Source: SIG587 sp045531585
GTDB lineage: Bacteria; Bacillota; Clostridia; Oscillospirales; Acutalibacteraceae
Direction: 5' to 3'
NCBI GenBank assembly: GCA_045531585.1
Contig: JAZSEH010000057.1
Coordinates: forward strand, 1 to 61,653
DNA: 61,653 nt
A program made the translations under genes and the position numbers. This document shows, piece after piece, positions 1 to 7,571 of this stretch (the stretch's first letter is position 1; the number at the start of each line of letters is the position of its first letter). The notes under the pieces are model-generated. The model was not told where the DNA came from and ran no database searches. It was given only the letters and a program-made list of their open reading frames with translations.

Positions 1-69
1 TTATATAAATAATTTCACCTAATTCATTGCAATGATGTCGGTGTAAATAATCAGAGATTATTTACATAA
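1..69. repeat. 69-bp terminal direct repeat, left copy
   Basis: The first 69 bases are identical to the last 69 (61585-61653). The shared segment holds part of one hairpin (GTGAAATTAT / ATAATTTCAC, truncated here) and one complete hairpin (42-66, arms TGTAAATAATC and GATTATTTACA, loop AGA). An exact end-to-end match is what an assembler leaves at a graph repeat or an apparent circle. The gene content is chromosomal, so I infer a contig broken at an interspersed repeat. Confidence 0.9.
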
Positions 70-119
70 AACCGCTACACTTAGCGGTTTTTCGAAAAGC
101 TTTGATTGAAAGCTTTTCG
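42..119. repeat. cluster of three near-abutting hairpins
   Basis: Three perfect inverted repeats follow each other almost without spacer: 42-66 (11-bp stem, loop AGA), 68-91 (10-bp stem, AAAACCGCTA / TAGCGGTTTT, loop CACT) and 93-119 (11-bp stem, CGAAAAGCTTT / AAAGCTTTTCG, 5-nt loop). Only the middle one resembles a terminator. They continue the hairpin series seen at 61531-61650. Confidence 0.8.
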
Positions 120-227
120 ACTACCGATTATCATTATAATGTATATGTAGTTTAAAACATTGATGAATACAGCGTATTATTAAAATGGACGGTAAGCTTT
201 GTCCGAAGTGAAAGAGATGCTGATGGA

Positions 228-1610
228 ATGAAATATTTAATCAAGTTTCGTAAAAGTATAATGTTCTTTGTTAAGGCCTTAACCGTTTTGGCGGTTACCT
301 GCGGCTTTGTTGAGGTATGGCAATCAAGATATCCAAACACCCTTTTCAGTAATAAGGGCAACTACGTAGTGCTGGTAATGTACCTTACTTTGTTTGTGGT
401 ATTTGCTCAGCTGTACGGTGGCTTCCGTATTGGAATAAACCGTCTGCATGAGATAGTATACAGCCTTTCCCTTGCAGTACTGTTTACCAACTTTATAATG
501 TATCTGGCTTTAAGCCTTATAATCCGTGACCTTATTGTAATACCGCCGTTTTTGCTGGGTATAGTTTATCAGATTGTAGTTGTGTTCATAATGTCCTACT
601 GCGCTAACCTGATATACTTCAAGCTGTATGCCGCCCGTAAAATGCTGGCCATTTTTGCTGATGATAAATCAGGCAAGGCGCTTATGCGTAAAATGTCCAA
701 AATACCGGAACGCTTTAAAATAGAGCGTGGCGTTTCGGTAAACCGCAGCAGTGTGGAGGAAATAAAGGAGCTTATTGATTCCTATGAGGCGGTTATGATA
801 AGTGACTTTGAAAAATCCGTTAAGGATGAACTGCTGCGTTACTGCTACACAAACCGTAAGCGCGTGTATCTACTTCCTGCAAGCACCGATATAATAGTAA
901 ACAACAGCGCCATTATTCAGATATTTGATACCCCCGTGCTTATGTGCCGCTCCCGTGGTCTTTCTATGGAGCAGGAGGTTATAAAGCGTGCAATGGATAT
1001 TGTGGTATCGGGTATAGGCATACTTGTTACCTGGCCCATTATGCTGGTTTTTGCCATGGCAATTAAGCTTGAAGACGGCGGCCCCGTGCTCTTTAAGCAA
1101 AACCGCATTACTAAGGACGGTAAAGTATTTAACGTTCTTAAGTTCCGTTCAATGATACCCGATGCCGACAAAAAAGAGGTTAAGGGTACTGTTGATAATG
1201 ATGACCGCATAACCAAGGTTGGTAAAATTATGCGCCCAATTCGTGTGGATGAATTGCCCCAGCTTTTCAATATTCTTTTTGGCGATATGTCCCTTGTAGG
1301 TCCTCGTCCCGAGCGTATAGAAAACGTTTATGAGTATACCCGCGCCCTGCCTGATTTTGATCTTCGTCACAGGGTAAAGGGCGGTCTTACAGGCTATGCC
1401 CAGATATACGGTAAATATAATACCAGCCCTGCGGATAAGCTGAATATGGACCTTATATATATTGAGCAGTATTCCATTCTTATGGATATAAAGCTTATTC
1501 TTATGACAATTAAAATATTGTTTATGAAGGAAAGCACCGAAGGCTTTACTGAAGAAAACAATGTTGTTATTGATAAAAATAAAAAGGTAAAGGAAGTAGA
1601 AGAAAAATGA
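228..1610 (+). CDS. Polyprenyl-phosphate sugar phosphotransferase (exopolysaccharide initiation)
   Basis: A 460-aa membrane protein of the bacterial sugar transferase family (WcaJ/CpsE type), which transfers a sugar-1-phosphate to undecaprenyl phosphate to start surface polysaccharide synthesis. About four N-terminal membrane segments (roughly residues 12-30, 42-64, 76-98, 106-130) precede a cytoplasmic linker. The C-terminal catalytic domain starts near KRAMDIVVSG, with one more membrane segment, FKQNRITKDGKVF, LKFRSM, DELPQLFNI and the signature SLVGPRPE. The sugar cannot be told from sequence. It overlaps the next gene by 4 bp (ATGA), so the two are probably co-translated. No clear promoter was found between the hairpin cluster and the start. 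Confidence 0.88.
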   Translation: MKYLIKFRKSIMFFVKALTVLAVTCGFVEVWQSRYPNTLFSNKGNYVVLVMYLTLFVVFAQLYGGFRIGINRLHEIVYSLSLAVLFTNFIMYLALSLIIRDLIVIPPFLLGIVYQIVVVFIMSYCANLIYFKLYAARKMLAIFADDKSGKALMRKMSKIPERFKIERGVSVNRSSVEEIKELIDSYEAVMISDFEKSVKDELLRYCYTNRKRVYLLPASTDIIVNNSAIIQIFDTPVLMCRSRGLSMEQEVIKRAMDIVVSGIGILVTWPIMLVFAMAIKLEDGGPVLFKQNRITKDGKVFNVLKFRSMIPDADKKEVKGTVDNDDRITKVGKIMRPIRVDELPQLFNILFGDMSLVGPRPERIENVYEYTRALPDFDLRHRVKGGLTGYAQIYGKYNTSPADKLNMDLIYIEQYSILMDIKLILMTIKILFMKESTEGFTEENNVVIDKNKKVKEVEEK

Positions 1611-2488
1611 GTTTTAAAGTAGCCTTAGTTGTTATGGCAGCAGGTATGGGCAGTCGCTTTGGCGGTCTTAAACAAATGGAGCCCGTTGGCCCTAAGGGTG
1701 AGGCCATTCTGGATTTCTCGGTTTATGATGCTAAAGAGGCAGGCTTTGACCGCGTTGTGTTTGTAATCAAGCACGAAATTGAAAAGGAATTTAAGGAGAT
1801 AGTCGGTGAGCGTATTTCTAAAATACTCCCCGTTTCCTACGTTTTTCAGGAGGTAGATGATCTTCCCAAGGGTTACACCTGTCCCGAGGACCGCACAAAG
1901 CCTTGGGGTACAGGTCAGGCAATTCTTGCCTGTCGTGATGAGGTTAAGGAGCCCTTCGCCGTTATAAATGCCGACGATTACTACGGTAAAAGCGCATTTA
2001 AGAAGATTTACGAACAGCTTAAAAAGGATAGCGAGCATTACTGTATGGTAGGCTTCCGTCTTGTTAATACCCTTACCGAAAACGGCCACGTATCCCGCGG
2101 TGTTTGTACCGTGGAGGAGGGTATGCTTACAAAGGTTGTAGAGCGTACCAAAATTCAGGATTGCAAATATACCGAGGATGACGGCGCTACCTGGACTCCC
2201 CTTGCAGAGGATACCGTTGTTTCAATGAACCTTTGGGGCTTTACTCCCGATATTTTTGAGCACCTTGAGCACGATTTCAAGGAGTTCCTTGATGAAAAGC
2301 TCACCGTTCCCAAGAGTGAGTTCTATCTCCCCAGCGTTGTAAGCCGCCTTATAAACGATGGCACCAAAAAGGTTTGCGTTTTGGTTGCTGAGGATAAATG
2401 GTACGGCGTTACCTATAAAGAGGATAAGCAGGTTGTGGTTGATGCTCTTGCCGACCTTATCTCAAAGGGCGCATACGCAAATTTATAA
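1607..2488 (+). CDS. NTP-transferase family nucleotidyltransferase
   Basis: A 293-aa protein with the nucleotide-sugar pyrophosphorylase fold. The N-terminus shows a nucleotide-binding MAAGMGSRFGG loop followed by the KQMEPVGPKGE segment, and VINADDYYG supplies the metal-binding acidic residues. Members activate sugar-1-phosphates with NTP. The substrate is not evident and the protein lacks hallmarks of RfbA or GalU. The 4-bp overlap with the sugar transferase suggests it makes or modifies a precursor for the same glycan. A terminator follows at 2500-2530. Confidence 0.75.
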   Translation: MSFKVALVVMAAGMGSRFGGLKQMEPVGPKGEAILDFSVYDAKEAGFDRVVFVIKHEIEKEFKEIVGERISKILPVSYVFQEVDDLPKGYTCPEDRTKPWGTGQAILACRDEVKEPFAVINADDYYGKSAFKKIYEQLKKDSEHYCMVGFRLVNTLTENGHVSRGVCTVEEGMLTKVVERTKIQDCKYTEDDGATWTPLAEDTVVSMNLWGFTPDIFEHLEHDFKEFLDEKLTVPKSEFYLPSVVSRLINDGTKKVCVLVAEDKWYGVTYKEDKQVVVDALADLISKGAYANL

Positions 2489-2499
2489 ACAAATTACAT

Positions 2500-2530
2500 A
2501 AAGCAGGCCCTTTGGCCTGCTTTGTCTTTT
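2500..2530 (+). terminator. Rho-independent terminator after the nucleotidyltransferase
   Basis: A 10-bp stem AAAGCAGGCC / GGCCTGCTTT with loop CTTT, followed by a T-rich tract, 11 bp after the stop. Confidence 0.85.
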
Positions 2531-2560
2531 GGAAAAAATTTAAAAATCACATTCAGGTTA

Positions 2561-2589
2561 TTGACTTTAGCGCGCTGAAATGTTACAAT
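2561..2589 (+). promoter_or_regulatory. Sigma-A promoter of gdhA
   Basis: TTGACT - 17 nt - TACAAT, about 78 bp upstream of the gdhA start. It implies a leader of about 70 nt. Confidence 0.8.
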
Positions 2590-2666
2590 AGTTACCATAA
2601 TTTTTGAAGTTCCTTGCCGCTTATACGGTGAGTCAAACCTCGTTATATTTTTTAGGAGGAATACCT

Positions 2667-4025
2667 ATGAGTCATTTTAAAAGCGAGTACTTAAATCGCG
2701 TTTACGAGAACGTAAGCGCAAGAAACAACGGCGAGCCTGAGTTTTTACAGGCTGTAAGAGACGTTCTTGAGTCTCTTGAGCCCGTTATCGCACAGAACCC
2801 CAAGTATGAGGAATGCGGCATTATCGAGCGTATGTGTGAGCCTGAGCGTATGATTTCCTTCCGTGTATCCTGGGTAGACGACGCAGGTAAGGTACAGGTA
2901 AATCGCGGTTTCCGTGTACAGTTCAACTCTGCCATCGGTCCTTACAAGGGCGGTCTCCGTTTCCATCCCAGCGTTAATGCTTCCATTATGAAGTTCTTAG
3001 GCTTTGAACAGACCTTTAAGAACAGTCTTACCGGACTTCCTATGGGTGGCGGTAAGGGTGGCTCCGACTTTGACCCCCGCGGCCGTTCCGACGGTGAGAT
3101 TATGCGCTTCTGCCAGAGCTTTATGACCGAGCTTGCAAAGCACATCGGTGCCGATACCGACGTTCCTGCAGGTGACATCGGCGTAGGCGCACGTGAGGTA
3201 GGCTACCTCTACGGCCAGTATAAGAGACTTCGCAACGAGTTTACAGGCGTTCTTACCGGTAAGGGCCTTTCCTTCGGCGGATCACTTATTCGTCCTGAGG
3301 CTACAGGCTTTGGTGCAGTTTACTATACTGCTGAGGTTCTTAAAACAGCAGGTGAAGATATTAAGGGTAAGACCTTTGCAGTTTCAGGCTTCGGTAACGT
3401 TGCCTGGGGTACCGTTAAAAAGGTTCACGAGCTTGGCGGTAAGGTTGTAACCATTTCCGGTCCTGACGGTTATGTTTACGACAAAGACGGTATCAGCACC
3501 GAGGAGAAGATTAACTTCCTTCTTGAGATGCGTGCCTCCGGCCGTGACAAGGTTAAAGATTATGCTGATAAATTCGGCGCAGAGTACTTTGAGGGCAAGC
3601 GTCCTTGGGAGCAGAAGGTTGACGTTGTTATGCCCTGCGCCACACAAAATGAGGTTGGCATTGAGGATGCTAAGAATATCGTAGCAAACGGTGTAAAATA
3701 TTACATAGAGGTTGCTAATATGCCCACCACTGATGAGGCTGTTGCATATCTTAAGGCAAACAAGGTTCTTATTGCTCCTTCCAAGGCAGTTAACGCAGGC
3801 GGCGTTGCCGTTTCAGGTCTTGAAATGAGCCAGAACTCCATGCGTTACTCTTGGACCGCTGAAGAGGTTGATGCAAAGCTCAAGCAGATTATGACAAATA
3901 TTTACAAAAACTCCTATGAGGCAGCCAAAAAGTACGGTATGGACGGTGACCTTGTTGCCGGTGCAAACATTGCCGGATTTGAGAAGGTTGCTCAGGCTAT
4001 GATCGCCCAAGGCATCGCCTACTAA
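2667..4025 (+). CDS. gdhA: Glutamate dehydrogenase (NADP type, hexameric)
   Basis: A 452-aa enzyme, the usual length for the family, interconverting 2-oxoglutarate plus ammonia and glutamate. Visible motifs are the substrate lysine region PYKGGLRFHPSV, LPMGGGKGGSDFDP with the catalytic lysine, VPAGDIGVGAREVGY, and the Rossmann segment VSGFGNVAWG. The reading frame is open upstream to a TTG at 2604, but the start at 2667 (MSHFK) is chosen because TAGGAGGA lies 6 nt before it and the promoter sits at 2561-2589. It is monocistronic, with a terminator at 4052-4084 and an elaborate palindrome after that. Confidence 0.96.
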   Translation: MSHFKSEYLNRVYENVSARNNGEPEFLQAVRDVLESLEPVIAQNPKYEECGIIERMCEPERMISFRVSWVDDAGKVQVNRGFRVQFNSAIGPYKGGLRFHPSVNASIMKFLGFEQTFKNSLTGLPMGGGKGGSDFDPRGRSDGEIMRFCQSFMTELAKHIGADTDVPAGDIGVGAREVGYLYGQYKRLRNEFTGVLTGKGLSFGGSLIRPEATGFGAVYYTAEVLKTAGEDIKGKTFAVSGFGNVAWGTVKKVHELGGKVVTISGPDGYVYDKDGISTEEKINFLLEMRASGRDKVKDYADKFGAEYFEGKRPWEQKVDVVMPCATQNEVGIEDAKNIVANGVKYYIEVANMPTTDEAVAYLKANKVLIAPSKAVNAGGVAVSGLEMSQNSMRYSWTAEEVDAKLKQIMTNIYKNSYEAAKKYGMDGDLVAGANIAGFEKVAQAMIAQGIAY

Positions 4026-4031
4026 AAAATC

Positions 4032-4159
4032 GCTAATTTAGGCGTAAAACAAAAACTCGCAGAAATTTTTTCTGCGAGTTTTTTAACCCCTTTTGTGATA
4101 TTCGAGGTATTTATATACATCTTCATATCACAAAAGGGGTTTTTACATCCTAAATTAGC
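4032..4159. repeat. Nested palindromic element downstream of gdhA
   Basis: Outer arms GCTAATTTAGG (4032-4042) and CCTAAATTAGC (4149-4159) enclose two hairpins side by side: the gdhA terminator and a perfect 17-bp stem, 4085-4101 paired with 4125-4141, with a 23-nt loop. The rest of the intergenic stretch to 4255 is AT-rich without another structure I can support. Confidence 0.75.
4052..4084 (+). terminator. Terminator of gdhA
   Basis: Perfect 12-bp stem AAAACTCGCAGA / TCTGCGAGTTTT with a T tract. It lies inside the outer inverted repeat at 4032-4159. Confidence 0.9.
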
Positions 4160-4255
4160 TAATTTTTTTATTTCTAATGTGTCTTCATATTTAAAAAAAC
4201 GGCTTGCACATCTTAAATCAGCAATTTTTGCTTTTTCGACAAAAATATTTTATTT

Positions 4256-4759
4256 TTAAAGTTCTTTAAACAGTTTCACTTTATTAAGTGCCATAAACAG
4301 TAGCATTCCGCCTATTATTCCTGCGGTGCCCTGTATGGCGTTAAAGGGAATGCTTGCCGCGGCTCCTATGCCGTAGCCTAAAATAAAGTACTCGGCAAAA
4401 AAATATCCGCCAACCATTATAACCTCAGCGGCTATACCGCTTAAAATCCGCTTTATGGGAACGGGTGAGAGGTGATTTGCTTTGCCCACAATAAAATAAG
4501 CCACAATCGCCATTGTCGCCTTTATTATAAGGGTTATCGGAGCGTAGTTTGCGAAGCCTGCAAAAATATCTGCAAGTGCTGAGCCTACGCCTGCTGCCGC
4601 GGCACCGTAGAGGGGCCCTAAAAACCAACTGCTCAGCAAAACAAAGCAGTCACCAAGATTTATGTAGCCCATATCTAAAGGAATAGGTAGTCGCAGCAGT
4701 GTTCCAATGCAGGTTACCGCCGCAAAAAAAGCGGCTACAATCAGTTTCCTTGTCTTCAT
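4256..4759 (-). CDS. ECF transporter S component (substrate-binding membrane protein)
   Basis: A 167-aa very hydrophobic protein with about five or six membrane segments, typical of S components of energy-coupling factor vitamin transporters. The segments GYINLGDCFVLLSSWFLGP and GVGSALADIFAGFANYAP are characteristic of the riboflavin-transporter-like ECF S family. The vitamin or precursor is not determined. The frame is open upstream, but the start at 4759 (MKTRKL) has TAGGTGG just before it. The EcfA/EcfT energizing module is not in the window, so it probably shares a distant one. It lies downstream of fba on the same strand, behind a strong hairpin. Confidence 0.85.
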   Translation of the reverse strand: MKTRKLIVAAFFAAVTCIGTLLRLPIPLDMGYINLGDCFVLLSSWFLGPLYGAAAAGVGSALADIFAGFANYAPITLIIKATMAIVAYFIVGKANHLSPVPIKRILSGIAAEVIMVGGYFFAEYFILGYGIGAAASIPFNAIQGTAGIIGGMLLFMALNKVKLFKEL

Positions 4760-4780
4760 AAAACCACCTACAGAAAACAC

Positions 4781-4814
4781 AGGGCACCGGCTACTCATCG
4801 GTGACAGGTGCCCT
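4781..4814 (-). promoter_or_regulatory. Hairpin between fba and the ECF S gene
   Basis: Read on the minus strand, AGGGCACC (4814-4807) pairs with GGTGCCCT (4788-4781), while an internal CACCG / CGGTG pairing competes with it. The trailing T tract on the minus strand is weak, so it could be a leaky terminator or a small leader regulating the transporter gene. Confidence 0.45.
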
Positions 4815-4827
4815 AAATTTTTTTAGC

Positions 4828-5691
4828 TTATGCCTTGCCAACAGAACCGAAGAGCTCCATCTTTTCCTTAACGGTAGCCTTAATAGCCTCGTAACCGGGG
4901 GCTAAAAGCTTTCTGGGGTCAAAGCCCTTGCCGGAAAGGTCCTTGCCTGCCTCAACGTACTCTCTGGTAGCGGCGGCAAAGGCCAGCTGACATTCGGTGT
5001 TAACGTTTATCTTGGAAACGCCAAGAGAAATGGCCTTCTGAATCATCTCAGCAGGGATGCCTGTACCACCGTGAAGAACAAGGGGCATGGCACCTGTAAG
5101 CTGCTGAATGGCATCCAGTGTATCAAAGGAAAGGCCTGCCCAATTTTCGGGGTACTTACCGTGGATATTACCGATACCTGCGGCCAGCATTGTAACGCCT
5201 AAATCAGCAATCATTTTGCATTCCTTAGGATCAGCAACCTCGCCGTTACCTATAACACCGTCTTCCTCACCGCCGATGGCACCAACCTCAGCCTCAAGGG
5301 AAAGACCAAGCTTATCGCAAATCTCAACGAGCTCTTTGGTCTTAGCAATGTTTTCCTCAATGGGATAATGTGAACCGTCAAACATTACAGAGGAGAAGCC
5401 TGCTTCTATGCAAGCCTTTGCACCCTCGTAACTGCCGTGGTCAAGATGCAGAGCAACAGGAACGGTGATACCCAGTTCCTCAATCATACCCTTAACCATA
5501 CCTACAACGGTTTTGTAGCCGCACATATACTTACCCGCGCCCTCGGATACACCGAGAATAACGGGAGAATTTAACTCCTGTGCAGTGTTTAAAATTGCCT
5601 TGGTCCATTCAAGGTTATTGATGTTGAACTGACCAACAGCGTACTTACCGGCCTTAGCCTTGGTAAGCATTTCTTTTGCAGAAACTAACAT
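4828..5691 (-). CDS. fba: Class II fructose-bisphosphate aldolase
   Basis: A 287-aa zinc aldolase of glycolysis and gluconeogenesis, cleaving fructose-1,6-bisphosphate to dihydroxyacetone phosphate and glyceraldehyde-3-phosphate. The zinc-binding LHLDHGS and VMFDGSHYP motifs are present, along with VLHGGTGIP and the C-terminal phosphate loop region INVNTECQ. The start has GGAGG 7 nt upstream. It has its own promoter (5742-5770) and a small 5' leader hairpin (AGCGGC / GCCGCT, 5710-5725). Tagatose-bisphosphate aldolase is a possible alternative, but no tagatose genes are nearby. Confidence 0.93.
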   Translation of the reverse strand: MLVSAKEMLTKAKAGKYAVGQFNINNLEWTKAILNTAQELNSPVILGVSEGAGKYMCGYKTVVGMVKGMIEELGITVPVALHLDHGSYEGAKACIEAGFSSVMFDGSHYPIEENIAKTKELVEICDKLGLSLEAEVGAIGGEEDGVIGNGEVADPKECKMIADLGVTMLAAGIGNIHGKYPENWAGLSFDTLDAIQQLTGAMPLVLHGGTGIPAEMIQKAISLGVSKINVNTECQLAFAAATREYVEAGKDLSGKGFDPRKLLAPGYEAIKATVKEKMELFGSVGKA

Positions 5692-5741
5692 ATTTTTTCC
5701 TCCATTTACAGCGGCAGAAGCCGCTTAATTTACAATAATAT

Positions 5742-5770
5742 ATTCTATACCAAAATTTACGAAAAATCAA
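5742..5770 (-). promoter_or_regulatory. Sigma-A promoter of fba
   Basis: On the minus strand TTGATT - 17 nt - TAGAAT, between the acyltransferase stop and fba. Confidence 0.65.
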
Positions 5771-5781
5771 GAGGTTAAACC

Positions 5782-6621
5782 TTAAATTTCTCTGTTCACA
5801 ACTTTTGGGGGACCCTCAAGCTGGGTGGGGTCGGCAAGATAGCTCTTAAACCTTCTAAAGGCTATTGCAAAATAACTGCCCGAGCAAATGCGCTCATCCA
5901 TAACAATACCCAAAGGCATACACTTTTCAAAATGTATTTCACCGCCGCGGCGCCTGGGAACCTCTCTTGTATTGCCCATTGTAACAATCACGCTTGTGGT
6001 GCCGAATTCATAACAGTGGTGATATATGTGATTTGTTCTTATACTGGCCAGATTTGAAATAACAAAGCTTGTGTGGAAGGGACTTGCCTTTATAATTGAT
6101 TTAGGCAACAGTCCGTGCTTGTCCATCCACTTAAAAAGTCCTACACCCACAGGCAGAAGGCCGGGGATTCCCAAAAGTGTCTTAATAAGCTTTTCGGTGG
6201 AGTTGGACTCAGGAGTTTTTCGGTTTTCCTCAACGTAGGCATTTATTTTATCGTTAACGGCAAAAATGTCATCCTCAAGCTCTAAATACATCTTGGACAT
6301 TGTTCCGTTATCCGCCTGACCCGATTTAAGCACCACCATTCCCACAGGGAACTCATTTCTTGCATAAATTCTCTTGTTAACAATAAACCTGTTAAGCAGG
6401 GGGTATTCAGCCGCAGTACGCAGATATGCCGCAATAATAAGTGACAGGTGGCTTATTTGTTTGCCCTGCTTTCGTGACTCATTAATATATTTTTGCATAG
6501 GCTCTACAGGAATATCAATGGTTATCATATTCATAGCGTCATACCGTTTATCCATAATAAACGGTACCACTGTATACATAGGGTCTGTGTTTTTAAGCCT
6601 TTTTCCGTCTGCTCTCCTCAT
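5782..6621 (-). CDS. CAT/E2-like acyltransferase without lipoyl domain, changed active site
   Basis: A 279-aa protein matching only the catalytic fold of 2-oxoacid dehydrogenase E2 and chloramphenicol acetyltransferases. There is no lipoyl or E1/E3-binding domain. The C-terminal motif that is normally DHRxxDG reads DERICSG here, so the catalytic histidine is replaced by glutamate and the aspartate by serine. The stretch after it (FAIAFRRFKSYLADPTQLEG) still follows the E2 pattern. I infer loss of classical acyl transfer or a different chemistry. The start at 6621 (MRRADG) is preferred over the longer open frame because the promoter at 6671-6699 lies inside the extension. Confidence 0.7.
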   Translation of the reverse strand: MRRADGKRLKNTDPMYTVVPFIMDKRYDAMNMITIDIPVEPMQKYINESRKQGKQISHLSLIIAAYLRTAAEYPLLNRFIVNKRIYARNEFPVGMVVLKSGQADNGTMSKMYLELEDDIFAVNDKINAYVEENRKTPESNSTEKLIKTLLGIPGLLPVGVGLFKWMDKHGLLPKSIIKASPFHTSFVISNLASIRTNHIYHHCYEFGTTSVIVTMGNTREVPRRRGGEIHFEKCMPLGIVMDERICSGSYFAIAFRRFKSYLADPTQLEGPPKVVNREI

Positions 6622-6670
6622 AAATTCACCATACCTTAAATTATTAGGGTGCAAATAAACGCACATAAAA

Positions 6671-6699
6671 ATAATACTACAAAAACTGACATATTTCAA
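6671..6699 (-). promoter_or_regulatory. Sigma-A promoter of the CAT-like gene
   Basis: On the minus strand TTGAAA - 17 nt - TATTAT. It is divergent from the sodium-pump promoter 72 bp away. Confidence 0.65.
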
Positions 6700-6770
6700 C
6701 TTTTTTCTTTTATGTAGTATTTTTTTTAGAAAGAGGATACTAAATAACCAAAAATTTAACTAAAAATATA

Positions 6771-6799
6771 TTGCTAAAATCTTAATAATGTAGTATAAT
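6771..6799 (+). promoter_or_regulatory. Sigma-A promoter of the sodium-pump operon
   Basis: TTGCTA - 17 nt - TATAAT, 69 bp before the first gene. Confidence 0.8.
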
Positions 6800-6868
6800 A
6801 ATTTTGATTTAGGCTTTTTTGCGAAAAAGCATAAAAAAAGAATTTTTTTCGGGAAGGAGCGAAAAATA

Positions 6869-7159
6869 ATGGGTGAAGTTTCAAATGCATTTGTGGTAAT
6901 TATGGGAATAGGAACCGTGTTTATCGGTCTTATCTGCATTGTTCTTCTTTGTAAGATAATCGGCCTCCTTTGCCGCATTGCAGGCAAAAAGGAAAAAGAA
7001 GTAGCAACAGCTCCTGCTGTGGGAACTCCTGCCGCCGCTGTCGCGCCTGCAGCTATTCCTAACCGCGGCGAAGTGGTTGCCGCAATTTCCGCAGCAATAG
7101 CTGAAGAGCTTGGTACCGATGTAACAGGTATCCGCATATTATCAATTAAAAAAATATAA
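6869..7159 (+). CDS. Sodium-pumping decarboxylase gamma subunit
   Basis: A 96-aa OadG-type protein with a single N-terminal membrane segment (about residues 8-32), a lysine-rich junction, an Ala/Pro linker and a short soluble tail. Gamma subunits anchor the carboxyltransferase to the beta subunit and bind zinc in oxaloacetate decarboxylase. A GGAAGGAG site precedes the start. It is the first of four genes (gamma, biotin carrier, beta, alpha). Confidence 0.85.
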   Translation: MGEVSNAFVVIMGIGTVFIGLICIVLLCKIIGLLCRIAGKKEKEVATAPAVGTPAAAVAPAAIPNRGEVVAAISAAIAEELGTDVTGIRILSIKKI

Positions 7160-7170
7160 GGGTGATAAAA

Positions 7171-7548
7171 ATGAAAAAGTATAATGTAAACGTAAACGGA
7201 ACAAATTATGAAGTAGTTATTGAAGAAGTAAACGGTGCTGAAATTGCAGCTGCTCCCGTAGCCGCTCCCGCTCCTGCCCCTGCAGCCGCTCCTGCCCCTG
7301 CAGCCGCTCCTGCTCCCGTAGCCGCTCCTGCCGGCGGTGAGACCGTTGTTGCTCCTATGCCCGGTAATATCCTTGCTGTAAATGTTGCCGCAGGTCAGGC
7401 CGTTAAGAAGGGTGACGTTCTTGTTATTCTTGAGGCTATGAAGATGGAAAACGAAATTATGGCACCTGTTGACGGTACCGTAGCTTCCGTTGCAGTAACC
7501 AAGGGTGCAACCGTTGAAACAGGCGCAGTTCTTTGCGTTATCGGCTAA
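7171..7548 (+). CDS. Biotin carboxyl carrier subunit of the decarboxylase
   Basis: A 125-aa protein ending in a biotinyl/lipoyl domain with the EAMKMEN motif, whose second-last lysine carries biotin. An Ala/Pro linker of roughly 30 residues separates a short N-terminal segment from it. An in-frame GTG lies at 7162, but ATG 7171 has AAGGGTGAT at a better distance. In many organisms this domain is fused to the alpha subunit. Here it is a separate gene, as in split decarboxylases of anaerobes. Confidence 0.92.
   Translation: MKKYNVNVNGTNYEVVIEEVNGAEIAAAPVAAPAPAPAAAPAPAAAPAPVAAPAGGETVVAPMPGNILAVNVAAGQAVKKGDVLVILEAMKMENEIMAPVDGTVASVAVTKGATVETGAVLCVIG
7270..7305 (+). repeat. Exact 18-bp tandem repeat in the Ala/Pro linker
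   Basis: The 18-bp unit at 7270-7287 is repeated exactly at 7288-7305 and encodes APAPAA-like linker residues. Such units can vary in number by slippage without breaking the frame. Confidence 0.85.
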
Positions 7549-7571
7549 TCTGATTTTTAGGAGAAACCGAT

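Noticed and set aside
102..140. Promoter for the first gene (TATAAT at 135-140)
   Set aside because: The nearest -35-like string (TTGAAA, 106-111) is 23 nt away and lies inside a hairpin arm.
2604..2666. Upstream TTG start extending gdhA by 21 residues
   Set aside because: It lies almost at the predicted transcription start, and the perfect SD is at the later ATG.
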